Source of the DNA: Eubacteriales Family XIII. Incertae Sedis bacterium | GTDB taxonomy: Bacteria > Bacillota > Clostridia > Peptostreptococcales > Anaerovoracaceae | Assembly (NCBI GenBank): GCA_031269205.1 | Contig: JAISZM010000010.1 | Span: 1-14,730 of the forward strand | Reading direction: 5' to 3' | Length of the DNA stretch: 14,730 nt | Shown here: positions 5,804 through 13,975 of the stretch, one piece after another | Layout of the letters: the number at the start of each line of letters is the position of its first letter | How positions within the stretch are numbered: position 1 is the stretch's first letter | Program-made: the position numbers and the translations under genes | The notes under the pieces: generated by a model | Databases searched by the model: none | The model's input: only the letters and a program-made list of their open reading frames with translations | Told to the model about the DNA's origin: nothing

Positions 5804-6925
5804 TCATTCTATCGTCTTATAGCAGCCTATGACCTCCATGTACTCGGTGACGCCGGCCACGTGACGCAGCGTGTCGACGACCTCGGGATCGAGAATATTG
5901 CCGGTCATCTCAGCGAAGAACCGATAATGGTCGGGTGTTGACGGGCGCGACTCTATCCTCGTCAGGTTCAGCCCCGTAGCGACGAACGGGAGCAACGCCT
6001 CACACAGCGAACCCGACCGATGGGCAAGCGAAAACGTTATCGAGATGAGGTCGCTCTCCTCGTTGTACTCGGGGCGTCTCGCGATGACTACAAACGACGT
6101 GCGGTTGTTGCCCGAGTCCATGATGTCTTCAGCGACGATATCCAAGCCGTTCAGCTCGGCCGCAAGCCTGCTGCCTATGGCGGCGGCTCGCGATCCTTCC
6201 GATTCGCTCACGCTCTCCACGGCGACGGCCGTGTTGCTCATAGCTATCCTGTCCCATGGCTTGTCCTTTAGAAAGCGGTGGCACTGGCGGAATCCCTCGG
6301 GATGGGAGAAGACCTCGCGAACGTCCGTGAGTTTTGCGCCGGGCTTCGCGATGAGACAATGCCTTATGTCTATCCACGTGCGACCGACGACGTAACAGCC
6401 GTATTTGCGCAACAGGTCGTAGGTCTCCCCTATCGCTCCCGACTGCGAATTCTCTATCGGCACGACCCCGTAGTTCGCCTCGCCCTGCTTTACGAGCGTG
6501 AAGACATCCTCGAAAAACTCGGCGTGTCCGAGTTCCGCGTCCGGAAAGAGCTTGCGCGCCGCCTGTTCGCTCCACGCGCCTGGCACGCCCTGAAACACGG
6601 CCTTGATGCCGTCTTTCTCGGGTTCGCTCGAAGGCGGAAGAAATTCATCGTCGCCGCCGAGCAGCAGTCCGCGCTGGTATTCGCGCGCGAGGGCCATGAG
6701 CGAACGCATGAGCAGGGTCGCCTCACTTTTCAGGTCGTCCGTGACGCGCGAAGTCGCCGCCTTCACTATAGCCTGTTCCCTGCTCGCGTCGTAAATGGCG
6801 AGATTGTGTTCCCGCTTGTAGTCGCCTATCTCCTTCGTGATCTTCATGCGCCGCTCAAACAGCGCCACGATCTTCTCGTCTATCTCGTCTATGCCTTCTC
6901 TGAGTTTCAGTATCTTTGTATCCAT
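5804..6925 (-). CDS. pheA: Bifunctional chorismate mutase / prephenate dehydratase
   Basis: Converts chorismate to prephenate and then to phenylpyruvate, committing flux to phenylalanine. Residues 1-88 are an AroQ-class chorismate mutase helix bundle with the expected charged positions (R9, R25/R26, K37, R49, E50, Q84). Residues about 107-285 are prephenate dehydratase, with VPIENSQSGAI at 155-165 and a NNRTSF motif at 273-278. Residues about 293-370 are an ACT domain with GSL at 305-307 and ESRP at 325-328, the usual phenylalanine feedback site. One oddity is that the family's catalytic-loop motif TRF reads TSF here, so Arg is replaced by Ser while the essential Thr (T276) is kept. GAGAGGG lies a few nt before the ATG. 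The 112-nt gap after aroF may contain a 7-bp inverted pair (6983-6989/7033-7039). 373 residues is normal. Confidence 0.95.
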   Translation of the reverse strand: MDTKILKLREGIDEIDEKIVALFERRMKITKEIGDYKREHNLAIYDASREQAIVKAATSRVTDDLKSEATLLMRSLMALAREYQRGLLLGGDDEFLPPSSEPEKDGIKAVFQGVPGAWSEQAARKLFPDAELGHAEFFEDVFTLVKQGEANYGVVPIENSQSGAIGETYDLLRKYGCYVVGRTWIDIRHCLIAKPGAKLTDVREVFSHPEGFRQCHRFLKDKPWDRIAMSNTAVAVESVSESEGSRAAAIGSRLAAELNGLDIVAEDIMDSGNNRTSFVVIARRPEYNEESDLISITFSLAHRSGSLCEALLPFVATGLNLTRIESRPSTPDHYRFFAEMTGNILDPEVVDTLRHVAGVTEYMEVIGCYKTIE

Positions 6926-7037
6926 CTATCCCTCTCAACAAACAGTTTCATTCCAACATCTACGATCAAGCTAGTGCGACGCGATGAGCAAGACCGTTTA
7001 CCTGCGTTCACCGATCAGCCCTCCCGAATCCGGCTCA

Positions 7038-8051
7038 TCAGTTCTCCTTCACCGCCCCGCGTACCGCGCGTATGCTGCGCATGAGTTGGTCGAACAGCAC
7101 GGGCGTAATCGACTGCTGCCCGTCACAGAGCGCGAATTCCGGCCTGTCGTGAACCTCGATGATGAGGCCGTCCGCACCCGCGGCCACCGAAGCGAGAGCC
7201 ATCGGGTACACGAGATCCCAATACCCTGTGCCGTGCGACGGGTCGACGAGCACGGGAAGATGCGACTTCTTTTTCAGCACCGGCACGGCTGACACATCGA
7301 GCGTATTGCGCGTCGCCGTTTCGAAGGTGCGAATGCCGCGCTCGCAGAGTATCACGCTGCTCTTGCCGCCTACGAGGATGTAGTCGGCCGCCATGAGCAG
7401 TTCTTCTATCGTACTCGACGGGCCGCGTTTCAACAGCACGGGCTTGCCGAGTTCACCGACCTCGCGCAACAACGAAAAATTCTGCATATTGCGCGCGCCT
7501 ATCTGTATGACGTCGACATCGCGCTCAAATTCGGCGAGGTACTCGTTCGACATGAGTTCCGTGACGATGGGCAGTCCCGTCTTCTCGCGCGCGATCTTCA
7601 GAAGGTCGAGTCCGTCGAGTCCCAGTCCTTGGAATGAGTACGGCGATGAGCGCGGTTTGAAGGCTCCGCCTCTTAGCATGGTCGCGCCCGACCTCTTGAC
7701 GTCGCGCGCTATCGAGAGTATCTGCTCCTCGCTTTCGATGCTGCACGGCCCGGCGATCACCGCGAAATTTCCCGCGCCGACACTCACGCCGCCCGGAACA
7801 TTCACGGTCGTGTCCTCCGGATGGAAGTGCCTGCCCGACAGCTTGTACGGCTCCGACACCTTCACCACGCGATCGACGAAATTGTAGCGCTCAAGTCCCT
7901 CGTCGGAAACCGAAGACGTATCGCCCGCGAGACCCATCATGTGTTTCTCCTCGCCGATGATATCCTGAACTACGAGTCCGCGCGCCGTCATCGCGTCCCG
8001 CAGTTCACCTATTTGCTCCGGCGTCGCCGTGTCTTTAAGAATGATAATCAT
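7038..8051 (-). CDS. aroF: 3-deoxy-7-phosphoheptulonate (DAHP) synthase
   Basis: First committed enzyme of the pathway: PEP plus erythrose-4-phosphate gives DAHP, with a divalent metal. The 337-residue protein belongs to the KDO8P-synthase-like type I group found in many Firmicutes and Thermotoga. It has an N-terminal ferredoxin-like regulatory domain (about 1-70, starting MIIILKDTAT) and a TIM barrel. Barrel motifs are AGPCSIES at 100-107, LRGGAFKPRSSPYSF at 126-140, GARNMQN at 185-191, KRG at 208-210, CERG at 236-239, DPSHGTG at 270-276 and EVH at 299-301; they include the metal Cys102, His273 and Glu299. The N-terminal domain mediates aromatic-amino-acid inhibition in characterised relatives, so feedback control is likely. 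AGGTG lies 8 nt before the ATG. It sits 41 nt after aroKE and before pheA, linking pathway entry with the Phe branch. Confidence 0.95.
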   Translation of the reverse strand: MIIILKDTATPEQIGELRDAMTARGLVVQDIIGEEKHMMGLAGDTSSVSDEGLERYNFVDRVVKVSEPYKLSGRHFHPEDTTVNVPGGVSVGAGNFAVIAGPCSIESEEQILSIARDVKRSGATMLRGGAFKPRSSPYSFQGLGLDGLDLLKIAREKTGLPIVTELMSNEYLAEFERDVDVIQIGARNMQNFSLLREVGELGKPVLLKRGPSSTIEELLMAADYILVGGKSSVILCERGIRTFETATRNTLDVSAVPVLKKKSHLPVLVDPSHGTGYWDLVYPMALASVAAGADGLIIEVHDRPEFALCDGQQSITPVLFDQLMRSIRAVRGAVKEN

Positions 8052-8092
8052 AGCGTTTCACCTATTTGCCGCCACCTTCTACGATGACAAAA

Positions 8093-9682
8093 TTATACCA
8101 CTTTATCGCGAACCGCTTCATACAGCGCCGGACTGTCCGCCTTCACGCCGAGGAACAACTCGTCCGAGAGCATGGCCTGGCAGACGAGCATCGACAGTCC
8201 GCCCTCCGCGCCCAGCCCACGCTCCCGCGCCGCCCTCACGAGCGCGGTTTCCCGCGGCTTGTAAACCAGATCGTACACGAAAGCTCCTTTTGATAATTTT
8301 TCAATAAAACAGAAACTGGCGAAGCGATGGCTCGTTCCGTCCATGCCGAGAGGAGTGGCGTTGATGAATATGTCTGTCCCGGCAAGGGCTTCGTCAAGTT
8401 CGGGAGACTCCGCGCCTTCCGAAAAGTCGTGTCGTACGAAGTCCACGCGCGGCGCTGACGCCCCCTCTGTCCCGGGCGACGCCGGAGCCGGAACCGCCGA
8501 GATGGCCGCCTCCCTTATCCGCGCCGCGGCGTCCTCCTTCCTGCCTATCATGACTATCTTCGCGGCGCCTTCCAAGGCGGCCTTGCAGACGACGCCGGCC
8601 GCCGCCCCGCCCGTACCGCACACCGTCACGTTCGCGCCCGCGTAGCTCCTGCCGCGCGCTTCGAGCGCGAGCTTCAGCCCCTCCATGTCCGTGTTGTAGC
8701 CTATGAGATTATCGCCCTCCGCGGGGACGCCCCGGGCGTCACGCACCACAGTGTTCACCGCGCCCGCCAAAGCCGCGTCGCCGCGCAGTTCGTCGAGGAA
8801 GGGTACTATCGTCTGCTTGTGGGGTATCGTCACGTTGAAGCCCTTCACGAAACCCGCGCGTATGTCGCGCACGGAGGCTTCGAGCTGTTCGGGGGTCACT
8901 CTCACCGCGCCGTAGGACGCGTTCGCCGCTTCCCCGTAGCCCTGTTTTCGCAGTTCCTCGAACAGCGCTCCGTGAAGCCGCGGCGACAGCGTATGCGCCA
9001 ACGGATCGCCGATAACGAGGTAGTCGGACTCCGCTCCCATAAGCCTGGCCGTGCGCGCGAGTTCATAGGCCACGTCGTCGAAATCGCCGTCGTTGCGGAC
9101 GACCCTGTCGGCCGTACCGGCGTAGAGCGGCGAACGCCTCTCATACTGATCCACGAGCTTGTCACGATCGGACAAGAGCGGACGATTGCCGTTGTACGCT
9201 ATGTTCCTCTCGAGCGCTTCCAGCGGACGGGCGATGAAAACCACTTTGCCTATTTCGCGCAGCAAAGCCGCGTTGTCCGGATTCTCCGCCGCGCCTCCCC
9301 CGACGGACAGCATGAGTCCGCGACGCGACGAGAGCGAAACCGAAGCCGCCGCGGGGGCGGGCTGAACCGCGCCGGGCGCGGACGAAGCGGCTTCACTCGC
9401 CGGGGAAGTCACGATCCTCAGCACGGTTTCGATTACGGACGATTCGAGCCGCCTGAAATACCCCTCTCCATCCGTCTTGAATATCTCCGTGATAGGACGC
9501 CTCTCGTACTCCTCGATGAGGACGTCCGTGTCCAGGAACTCCATGCCCAGTTCCTTCGCGACCCTTCTGCCGAGCGTGCTCTTGCCGCTTCCCGGCATAC
9601 CTATCAGTACGATGTTCCGGGAGGTTCTATCCGTACGACCCTGCCGATCGTCCCCGCCACCGATTTGACGCGTCTCCCTCAC
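8093..9682 (-). CDS. aroKE: Fused shikimate kinase - shikimate dehydrogenase
   Basis: One 529-residue chain carries two pathway steps. Residues 22-212 are shikimate kinase: P-loop GMPGSGKST at 28-36, the DTD substrate motif at 51-53, GGG at 128-130, and lid NRPLL at 166-170. Residues about 219-529 are NADPH-dependent shikimate dehydrogenase: GDPLAHTLSPRLH at 225-237, NVTIPHK at 283-289 with catalytic Lys289, GYNTDMEG at 328-335 with Asp332, dinucleotide loop GTGGAAAG at 356-363, NATPLGM at 441-447, and GLSMLVCQA at 495-503. The order is kinase first, although the dehydrogenase acts earlier. Ala/Pro/Ser-rich insertions lie in both halves (about 93-120 and 396-410). The GTG start has GAGGGG 6 nt upstream and lies 13 nt after the aroC stop. 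aroKE is a descriptive symbol for the fusion. Confidence 0.93.
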   Translation of the reverse strand: MRETRQIGGGDDRQGRTDRTSRNIVLIGMPGSGKSTLGRRVAKELGMEFLDTDVLIEEYERRPITEIFKTDGEGYFRRLESSVIETVLRIVTSPASEAASSAPGAVQPAPAAASVSLSSRRGLMLSVGGGAAENPDNAALLREIGKVVFIARPLEALERNIAYNGNRPLLSDRDKLVDQYERRSPLYAGTADRVVRNDGDFDDVAYELARTARLMGAESDYLVIGDPLAHTLSPRLHGALFEELRKQGYGEAANASYGAVRVTPEQLEASVRDIRAGFVKGFNVTIPHKQTIVPFLDELRGDAALAGAVNTVVRDARGVPAEGDNLIGYNTDMEGLKLALEARGRSYAGANVTVCGTGGAAAGVVCKAALEGAAKIVMIGRKEDAAARIREAAISAVPAPASPGTEGASAPRVDFVRHDFSEGAESPELDEALAGTDIFINATPLGMDGTSHRFASFCFIEKLSKGAFVYDLVYKPRETALVRAARERGLGAEGGLSMLVCQAMLSDELFLGVKADSPALYEAVRDKVV

Positions 9683-9695
9683 CAGCGCCCCCTCA

Positions 9696-10820
9696 TCATT
9701 TCCTCATCCAGAGATCAAGCAGGCCGATGGCCGTCGCCGCCTCGACGACGGGCACGGCTCTCGGCGCGATGCACGGGTCGTGCCTACCGCGCACCCTTAT
9801 AGTCGTCTCCTTGAGGCGGGATCGGTCGAATCCGCTCCGTTCGGCTTCGCCGCCTTCGACGTTGCCCTCGCCGGGATCGACCGTCCTCTGCTCCTTCGCT
9901 ATGGACGCCGTCGGCTTGACCGCGACCCTCGCGACGATGGGCATACCGTTCGCTATGCCGCCGAGGACGCCGCCGCTGTTGTTCGTCTCGCTGAAGATCC
10001 GGCCTTCGTCGAGCCTTAGGGGATCGTTCGCCTCGCTGCCGCGCAGCCCCGTTATGGCAAAGCCCTTGCCAAACTCGACGCCCTTGACGGCGGGGATCGA
10101 AAAATAGAGCGCGGAGAGCGTGCTTTCGATGGAGCCGAAGAAAGGCTCTCCGAGTCCCGCGAGAGCGGCGCCGACGGCGACGATTTCTATCACGCCGCCC
10201 ACGCTGTCTCCGTCAGCTTTCGCGGCGAGTATGGCTTCCTTGAAGAGCGGCTCGATATCGTCGTCTGCGGGAAAGGGCTTTCCCGCTATGTCCTTTATCC
10301 TCTTGAGGCTGGATTGCGCGCCTCGTGAAAGGTCTATATCGTCGCTCAGCGCGCCGATGCTCTTGACGCGCCCGAACAGATCTATCCCCTCCTCGGCGAG
10401 AACGGACTTTGCGAGCGCACCCGCAAAGACGAGGGGCGCGGTCAGTCTGCCGGAAAACCTGCCGCCTCCCGCGCGGCTGACGGAAGGTCCATATTTTATC
10501 AGGCTCGTCCAATCCGCGTGTCCAGGACGCAAGGCGCTCTCGTAGTCGCCGGATCTCTGGTTTTCATTTTTGACGACGCACTTTATCGGCTCCCCCGTGG
10601 CGACGCCGCGATCCACGCCGCTGAGAATGATCGGCTCGTCGTTCTCCCTGCGCTGAGTGCTGAACTCGTCGCGCCCGGGCGCTCTGCGTTCCATCTCCCT
10701 CGCTACGAGCGGGAGGTCTATCGGAGTACCCTCGGGCAGCCCTTCGATCACGACGCCTACCTCGGGTCCGTGCGACTCGCCGAATATCGTTATTTTGAAT
10801 TTTTCACCCCAGGTATCCAT
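9696..10820 (-). CDS. aroC: Chorismate synthase
   Basis: Converts 5-enolpyruvylshikimate-3-phosphate to chorismate, using reduced FMN as a catalytic cofactor. The 374-residue protein shows the family signatures: GESHGPEVGVVIEGLPEG from residue 14, APGRDEFSTQRREND around 47-61, RPGHADWTSLIKYG, RAGGGRFSGR, SETNNSGGVLGGIANG and the C-terminal GRHDPCIAPRAVPVVEA. The ATG shares its A with the last base of the aroA stop (TGATG), so translation is probably coupled to aroA; no good Shine-Dalgarno is visible. A GTG one codon earlier (10823) is possible. The flavin supplier is not encoded here. Length and motifs are complete and I see nothing unusual. Confidence 0.96.
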   Translation of the reverse strand: MDTWGEKFKITIFGESHGPEVGVVIEGLPEGTPIDLPLVAREMERRAPGRDEFSTQRRENDEPIILSGVDRGVATGEPIKCVVKNENQRSGDYESALRPGHADWTSLIKYGPSVSRAGGGRFSGRLTAPLVFAGALAKSVLAEEGIDLFGRVKSIGALSDDIDLSRGAQSSLKRIKDIAGKPFPADDDIEPLFKEAILAAKADGDSVGGVIEIVAVGAALAGLGEPFFGSIESTLSALYFSIPAVKGVEFGKGFAITGLRGSEANDPLRLDEGRIFSETNNSGGVLGGIANGMPIVARVAVKPTASIAKEQRTVDPGEGNVEGGEAERSGFDRSRLKETTIRVRGRHDPCIAPRAVPVVEAATAIGLLDLWMRK

Positions 10821-12262
10821 CACGTCTCGTTTTTCTCTGTCCTTTCAAAATCCCACCAAAAATTGGGGTAGGATTTGCTCACGCTCTCCCAGCCGCTCAG
10901 CTCGACGGGCGTTTCGCATCCTATGGCCGCTACGGCGAGCGCCATCGCTATCCGGTGGTCGCCGTGCGCGTCGGCCCTGCCGCCCGCGAGGCTGTCCCTG
11001 CCGCGTATGACGAGAGCGTCGCCATCCGCGCGTATGTCCGCGCCGATGTTCGAAAGCTCCCCCGCGAGCGCGGCGAATCGGTCGCTCTCCTTCAGCCTGA
11101 GCCTGCCCGCGTTATCGATACGCGATTCGCCCGGGAGATAACACGCGAGCGCGGCCACAGGCGGCGCGAGGTCAGGGATGTCTCTCGCGTCGACGGTCAC
11201 GGCGTTCAGGCCGGCAAGCGGCGCGAGCGCTCTCACGTGGCATACCCCTCTGTTCGGGAACGCCCTCATCTCCGCGTCCACGTCGCATCCCATATCTTTC
11301 AGTATGCCGAGTATGCGCATATCGCCCTGGAGGCTGCCAGGCGACATCCCGTCCACGACGACCCTCCGTCCGAGCGCCCCGGCGCAGAGGAAGAACGCGG
11401 CCTGCGACCAGTCCGCCTCGACGGTGTAGCGGGCGCTCTTATAGGACTGCCCGCCGCTTATCTGCCAACCGGTGATCCTGTCGAAGTTGACGACGCCGTC
11501 GCCGCCATCCCCTGTCTCGACGACGTCAACGCCGAAGGCGGACATGACGTCCGCCGTGAGCCTGGCGTAGTCGGCCGACTCGAGCGGCGACGTGAGGGAT
11601 ATCTCGCTGTCGCCGTCCGCAAGAGGCAGAGCGAGCAGCAGACCAGAGATGAACTGCGAACTCACGTCGCCCGGCAGCTCGTATACGCCGGAGCGCAGGG
11701 GGCCGCGCACCCTGACCTCGTCCGCGCCCTGCTCAAACGCGCCACCGCTCTGTTCGAACACGCTCCGGTAGAGCGCGAGCGGCCGCTCCAAGAGACGACC
11801 CCGGCCGCGAAACACCCACTCATGGCCGTCAAGCCCGGCAAGGGGTATGAGGAAGCGCAGCGTTGAGCCGGATTCCCCGCAGTCTATCACCCGCGCTCCG
11901 CCGCCGTCTTCAGCGTCTGTGCCGACGCCAACGGCGCGCAAGACGTCCGGCCTCCCAACTGCCTTGCGCGAAAATCCCGGCTCGCCGCCCTGCCACGAAG
12001 AGACTATCTTCATGACTCCGCGCCGCGTGGCATCGATATCGTCCGACGCGCCGAGGTTTTTTATCCTGCCTATCGCCCGCTCGCCGCCGGCCAAAGCGGC
12101 GCAGATGAGCGCCCTGTGACTGACGCTCTTTGACGGCGGGGGCGTTACGATCCCCTCCGGGAACCTGTCTATCGTCTTTGGAAGACCCGACGGCGCATCC
12201 ATGTTACGCGCCCCCTCGAGGGGATCCTGCGGCATATCCTTAATCGACGTTCCCTTAGCCAT
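10820..12262 (-). CDS. aroA: 3-phosphoshikimate 1-carboxyvinyltransferase (EPSP synthase)
   Basis: Transfers the enolpyruvyl group of PEP to shikimate-3-phosphate, the sixth pathway step. Motifs in the 480-residue product: SKSVSHR at 44-50, DCGESGSTLRF at 127-137, GDVSSQFISGLLLALPLA at 198-215, ADWSQAAFF at 283-291, KESDRFAALAGEL at 391-403, and DHRIAMALAVAAI at 435-447. It is about 40-50 residues longer than common family members. The extra length is an N-terminal extension of about 38 residues and a Gly/Ala-rich insertion around 90-122, before the DCG motif. The start is set by GGAGG at 12272-12276, 9 nt before ATG 12262; an in-frame ATG at 12283 lacks such a site. The gene overlaps aroB by 8 nt and meets aroC in TGATG, so the three are probably translated in a coupled way. 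Confidence 0.95.
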   Translation of the reverse strand: MAKGTSIKDMPQDPLEGARNMDAPSGLPKTIDRFPEGIVTPPPSKSVSHRALICAALAGGERAIGRIKNLGASDDIDATRRGVMKIVSSWQGGEPGFSRKAVGRPDVLRAVGVGTDAEDGGGARVIDCGESGSTLRFLIPLAGLDGHEWVFRGRGRLLERPLALYRSVFEQSGGAFEQGADEVRVRGPLRSGVYELPGDVSSQFISGLLLALPLADGDSEISLTSPLESADYARLTADVMSAFGVDVVETGDGGDGVVNFDRITGWQISGGQSYKSARYTVEADWSQAAFFLCAGALGRRVVVDGMSPGSLQGDMRILGILKDMGCDVDAEMRAFPNRGVCHVRALAPLAGLNAVTVDARDIPDLAPPVAALACYLPGESRIDNAGRLRLKESDRFAALAGELSNIGADIRADGDALVIRGRDSLAGGRADAHGDHRIAMALAVAAIGCETPVELSGWESVSKSYPNFWWDFERTEKNET

Positions 12263-13322
12263 GTAGGGTTTCCTCCAGCTCATCCCAGCTCATCCTATGC
12301 ACGACGGCCTCTCCGACGCGCTTCAATAGAATAAGGTTCACGCCGTCCGCGAGCGCCTTCTTATCGCTCCTCATGTGAGCGACAAGGCCGTCAGCGCTCT
12401 CTCGCGAAGAGAGACCGAGCCTGCTCAACAGCGCGTCCAGGCGCGCGGCTGTACCTTTATCCGTCACGCCGAGCCTCTCGCCGACGGCAGCCGCCATGCT
12501 CATGCCGGCGGAGATGGCCTCGCCATGGTTGTATTTCGCAAAGCCGTACTTGGACTCGATGGCGTGGCCGAAGGTATGGCCAAAATTGAGTATCGCCCGC
12601 CTGCCGGCGTCAAACTCGTCTTCCTCCACGAGCTTCGCCTTGATGGAACAGCACTCGTGGATAACGTCGCTCAGGCCGGTAGCGCGGCCGTTTCGCTCCA
12701 AGCGGCCGAACAGCCCCTCCGACGCTATCGCGCCGTACTTTGCGACCTCCGCGAAACCGGCCCTCAGCTCGCGCTCCGGCAGGGTCTCCGTCAAAGTGGG
12801 GTCTATGAGGACGAGAGAGGGCTGATGGAACGCGCCGACGAGGTTCTTGCCGCGCTTCGTGTCTATGGCCGTCTTGCCGCCGACGCTCGAGTCGACCATC
12901 GCGAGCAGGGTCGTGGGTATCTGGACATAGCTCACGCCGCGCATCCAGGTGGCGGCCGCGAAGCCCGCGAGGTCGCCGACCACGCCGCCCCCGAAGGCGA
13001 CGACGAGTCCGTCGCGCTTCAGCCTGCCGCCCTCTCCGAACCAATCGTATATGCCCGACAGCAGGGATATGTTCTTGCTGCCCTCGCCGGGGGGTATGAC
13101 GAAACTGTCGTACCTCAGCCCCGCGCGTCCGAGCGTCTCCGTGAGCGCGCCGCCGTAGATGTCGCGGACGTTCTCGTCCGAGACGACGCACAGTCCTCCA
13201 TCACGCGCGAAATCCCGCAGGCGCGCGCCCGCCTCCGCGAACGACCCCTCGCCTATGACGATGTCGTAGGATCTGTCCCCGAGGCCGACCGTCAGTATTC
13301 GATTGTCCGCGACATCGCTCAC
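12255..13322 (-). CDS. aroB: 3-dehydroquinate synthase
   Basis: Cyclises DAHP to 3-dehydroquinate with catalytic NAD+ and a divalent metal, the second pathway step. The 355 residues are normal for the family. The NAD-binding loop GGGVVGD is at 111-117, VDSSVGGKTAID at 143-154, KNLVGAFHQP at 159-168, GFAEVAKYG at 189-197 with metal ligand E192, NFGHTFGHAIE at 246-256 with H249/H253, and NHGEAISAGM at 265-274 with H266. The start is a GTG with AAGGGGG about 5 nt upstream. It is the first gene of the aro operon, about 96 nt after the terminator of the right tRNA cluster. A TATACT (13412-13407, minus strand) could be a -10 box for the operon, but I see no matching -35; read-through from the tRNA operon cannot be excluded. 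It overlaps aroA by 8 nt. Confidence 0.96.
   Translation of the reverse strand: MSDVADNRILTVGLGDRSYDIVIGEGSFAEAGARLRDFARDGGLCVVSDENVRDIYGGALTETLGRAGLRYDSFVIPPGEGSKNISLLSGIYDWFGEGGRLKRDGLVVAFGGGVVGDLAGFAAATWMRGVSYVQIPTTLLAMVDSSVGGKTAIDTKRGKNLVGAFHQPSLVLIDPTLTETLPERELRAGFAEVAKYGAIASEGLFGRLERNGRATGLSDVIHECCSIKAKLVEEDEFDAGRRAILNFGHTFGHAIESKYGFAKYNHGEAISAGMSMAAAVGERLGVTDKGTAARLDALLSRLGLSSRESADGLVAHMRSDKKALADGVNLILLKRVGEAVVHRMSWDELEETLHG
12272..12276 (-). promoter_or_regulatory. Ribosome-binding site deciding the aroA start
   Basis: On the minus strand GGAGG lies 9 nt before the ATG at 12262, inside the last codons of aroB. It supports the internal ATG over the one 21 nt further upstream. Confidence 0.75.
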
Positions 13323-13417
13323 ATCGCCCCCTTCCGCCTCATAAAATCACCGCGCGTCGCGGCGCTCCGGGTCGCCCGTCCAACGCGTAAATATCTTTGC
13401 TGTTCAAGTATATCATA

Positions 13418-13448
13418 ATAAAACGACCCCCCGCGTAGGGAGGCCGTT

Positions 13449-13449
<1 letters not shown>
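13418..13449 (-). terminator. Intrinsic terminator of the right tRNA operon
   Basis: On the minus strand a 12-bp stem (13449-13438 with 13432-13421, some G-T pairs) and a GCGTA-region loop lead into TTTTATTATG. It begins at the CCA of tRNA-Cys and separates the tRNA operon from aroB. Confidence 0.75.
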
Positions 13450-13522
<73 letters not shown>

Positions 13523-13644
13523 GTGCTTGTCTTTTTTCCGTTTGGCGTCGTTGCTGCTCGCTCGCTCGTCGGTTACGTACGTCTGAGTACGCGCCCTCCT
13601 CGCTTGCTCGCGCGCCTAGCCAAACGAAAAAAATTCTGCGCCCG
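13523..13644. repeat. Palindromic intergenic repeat, copy A
   Basis: A 122-bp unit between tRNA-Gln(CTG) and tRNA-Cys. Left arm TTTTTTCCGTTTGGC (13533-13547) is the inverse of right arm GCCAAACGAAAAAA (from 13619) with about one mismatch. A central hairpin has arms CGTAC/GTACG. The interior is GC-rich with runs of CGCT. Copies B, C and D are homologous. Confidence 0.75.
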
Positions 13645-13688
13645 GTGCTTGTCTTTTTTCCGTTTGGCGTCGTTGCTGCTCGCTCGCG
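13645..13688. repeat. Palindromic intergenic repeat, truncated copy B
   Basis: The first 44 bp repeat the start of copy A (GTGCTTGTC, the T-run, CCGTTTGGCGTCG, CTGCTCGCTCGC), then homology stops just before the CCA end of tRNA-Gln(CTG). It is a broken second unit in tandem with copy A. Confidence 0.75.
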
Positions 13689-13698
13689 GCAATACCGT

Positions 13699-13773
13699 TG
13701 GCTAGGGCGGCAGGATTCGAACCTGCGAATGACGGAGTCAGAGTCCGTTGCCTTACCGCTTGGCGACGCCCCA
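13699..13773 (-). tRNA. tRNA-Gln (CTG)
   Basis: Acceptor TGGGGCG/CGCCCTA with one G-T pair, discriminator G, encoded CCA. Anticodon stem ACGGA/TCCGT encloses loop CTCTGAC with anticodon CTG. It complements the TTG isoacceptor of the left cluster. Confidence 0.94.
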
Positions 13774-13782
13774 TTGCTTCGT

Positions 13783-13936
13783 TGGGGTGGGTAAAGGGAT
13801 TAGCGCAGCCGCTTACGCGTCTGCCGGTCTTCGCCTCCCCTTTCGGTCGGCTTCGACCCGCTCGCTACTCGAACGTCCGCAGGACGTTCTCGCTTACGCT
13901 CACGCCCGCCGGGTTCGAATCCCGCTTACCATCCCA
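13783..13936 (-). repeat. Hairpin-rich element II ending in a copied tRNA-His 3' end
   Basis: Positions 13783-13801 repeat exactly the 3' 19 nt of the neighbouring tRNA-His (13976-13994), from CCA to the same T-loop position as in element I. The interior holds a perfect 8-bp hairpin (13871-13878/13882-13889) and weaker ones. The far end has a T-arm-like GGGTTCGAATCCC on the plus strand, followed by CGCTTACCATCCCA, an imperfect inverse of the copied tRNA end. Nine nt separate the copied CCA end from tRNA-Gln(CTG). Most of the interior differs from element I, so the shared feature is architecture. Confidence 0.65.
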
Positions 13937-13975
13937 CACTAGCATACTTCTCAGTATACTACAGGATTACTTCTT

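Noticed and set aside
10821..10823. GTG start for aroC one codon upstream
   Set aside because: The ATG overlapping the aroA stop as TGATG is the commoner arrangement; the difference is a single residue.
12375..13418. Long plus-strand open frames opposite aroB (and similar ones opposite aroA, aroKE and pheA)
   Set aside because: They are antisense shadows in GC-rich coding DNA; the minus-strand products match known enzymes over their full length.
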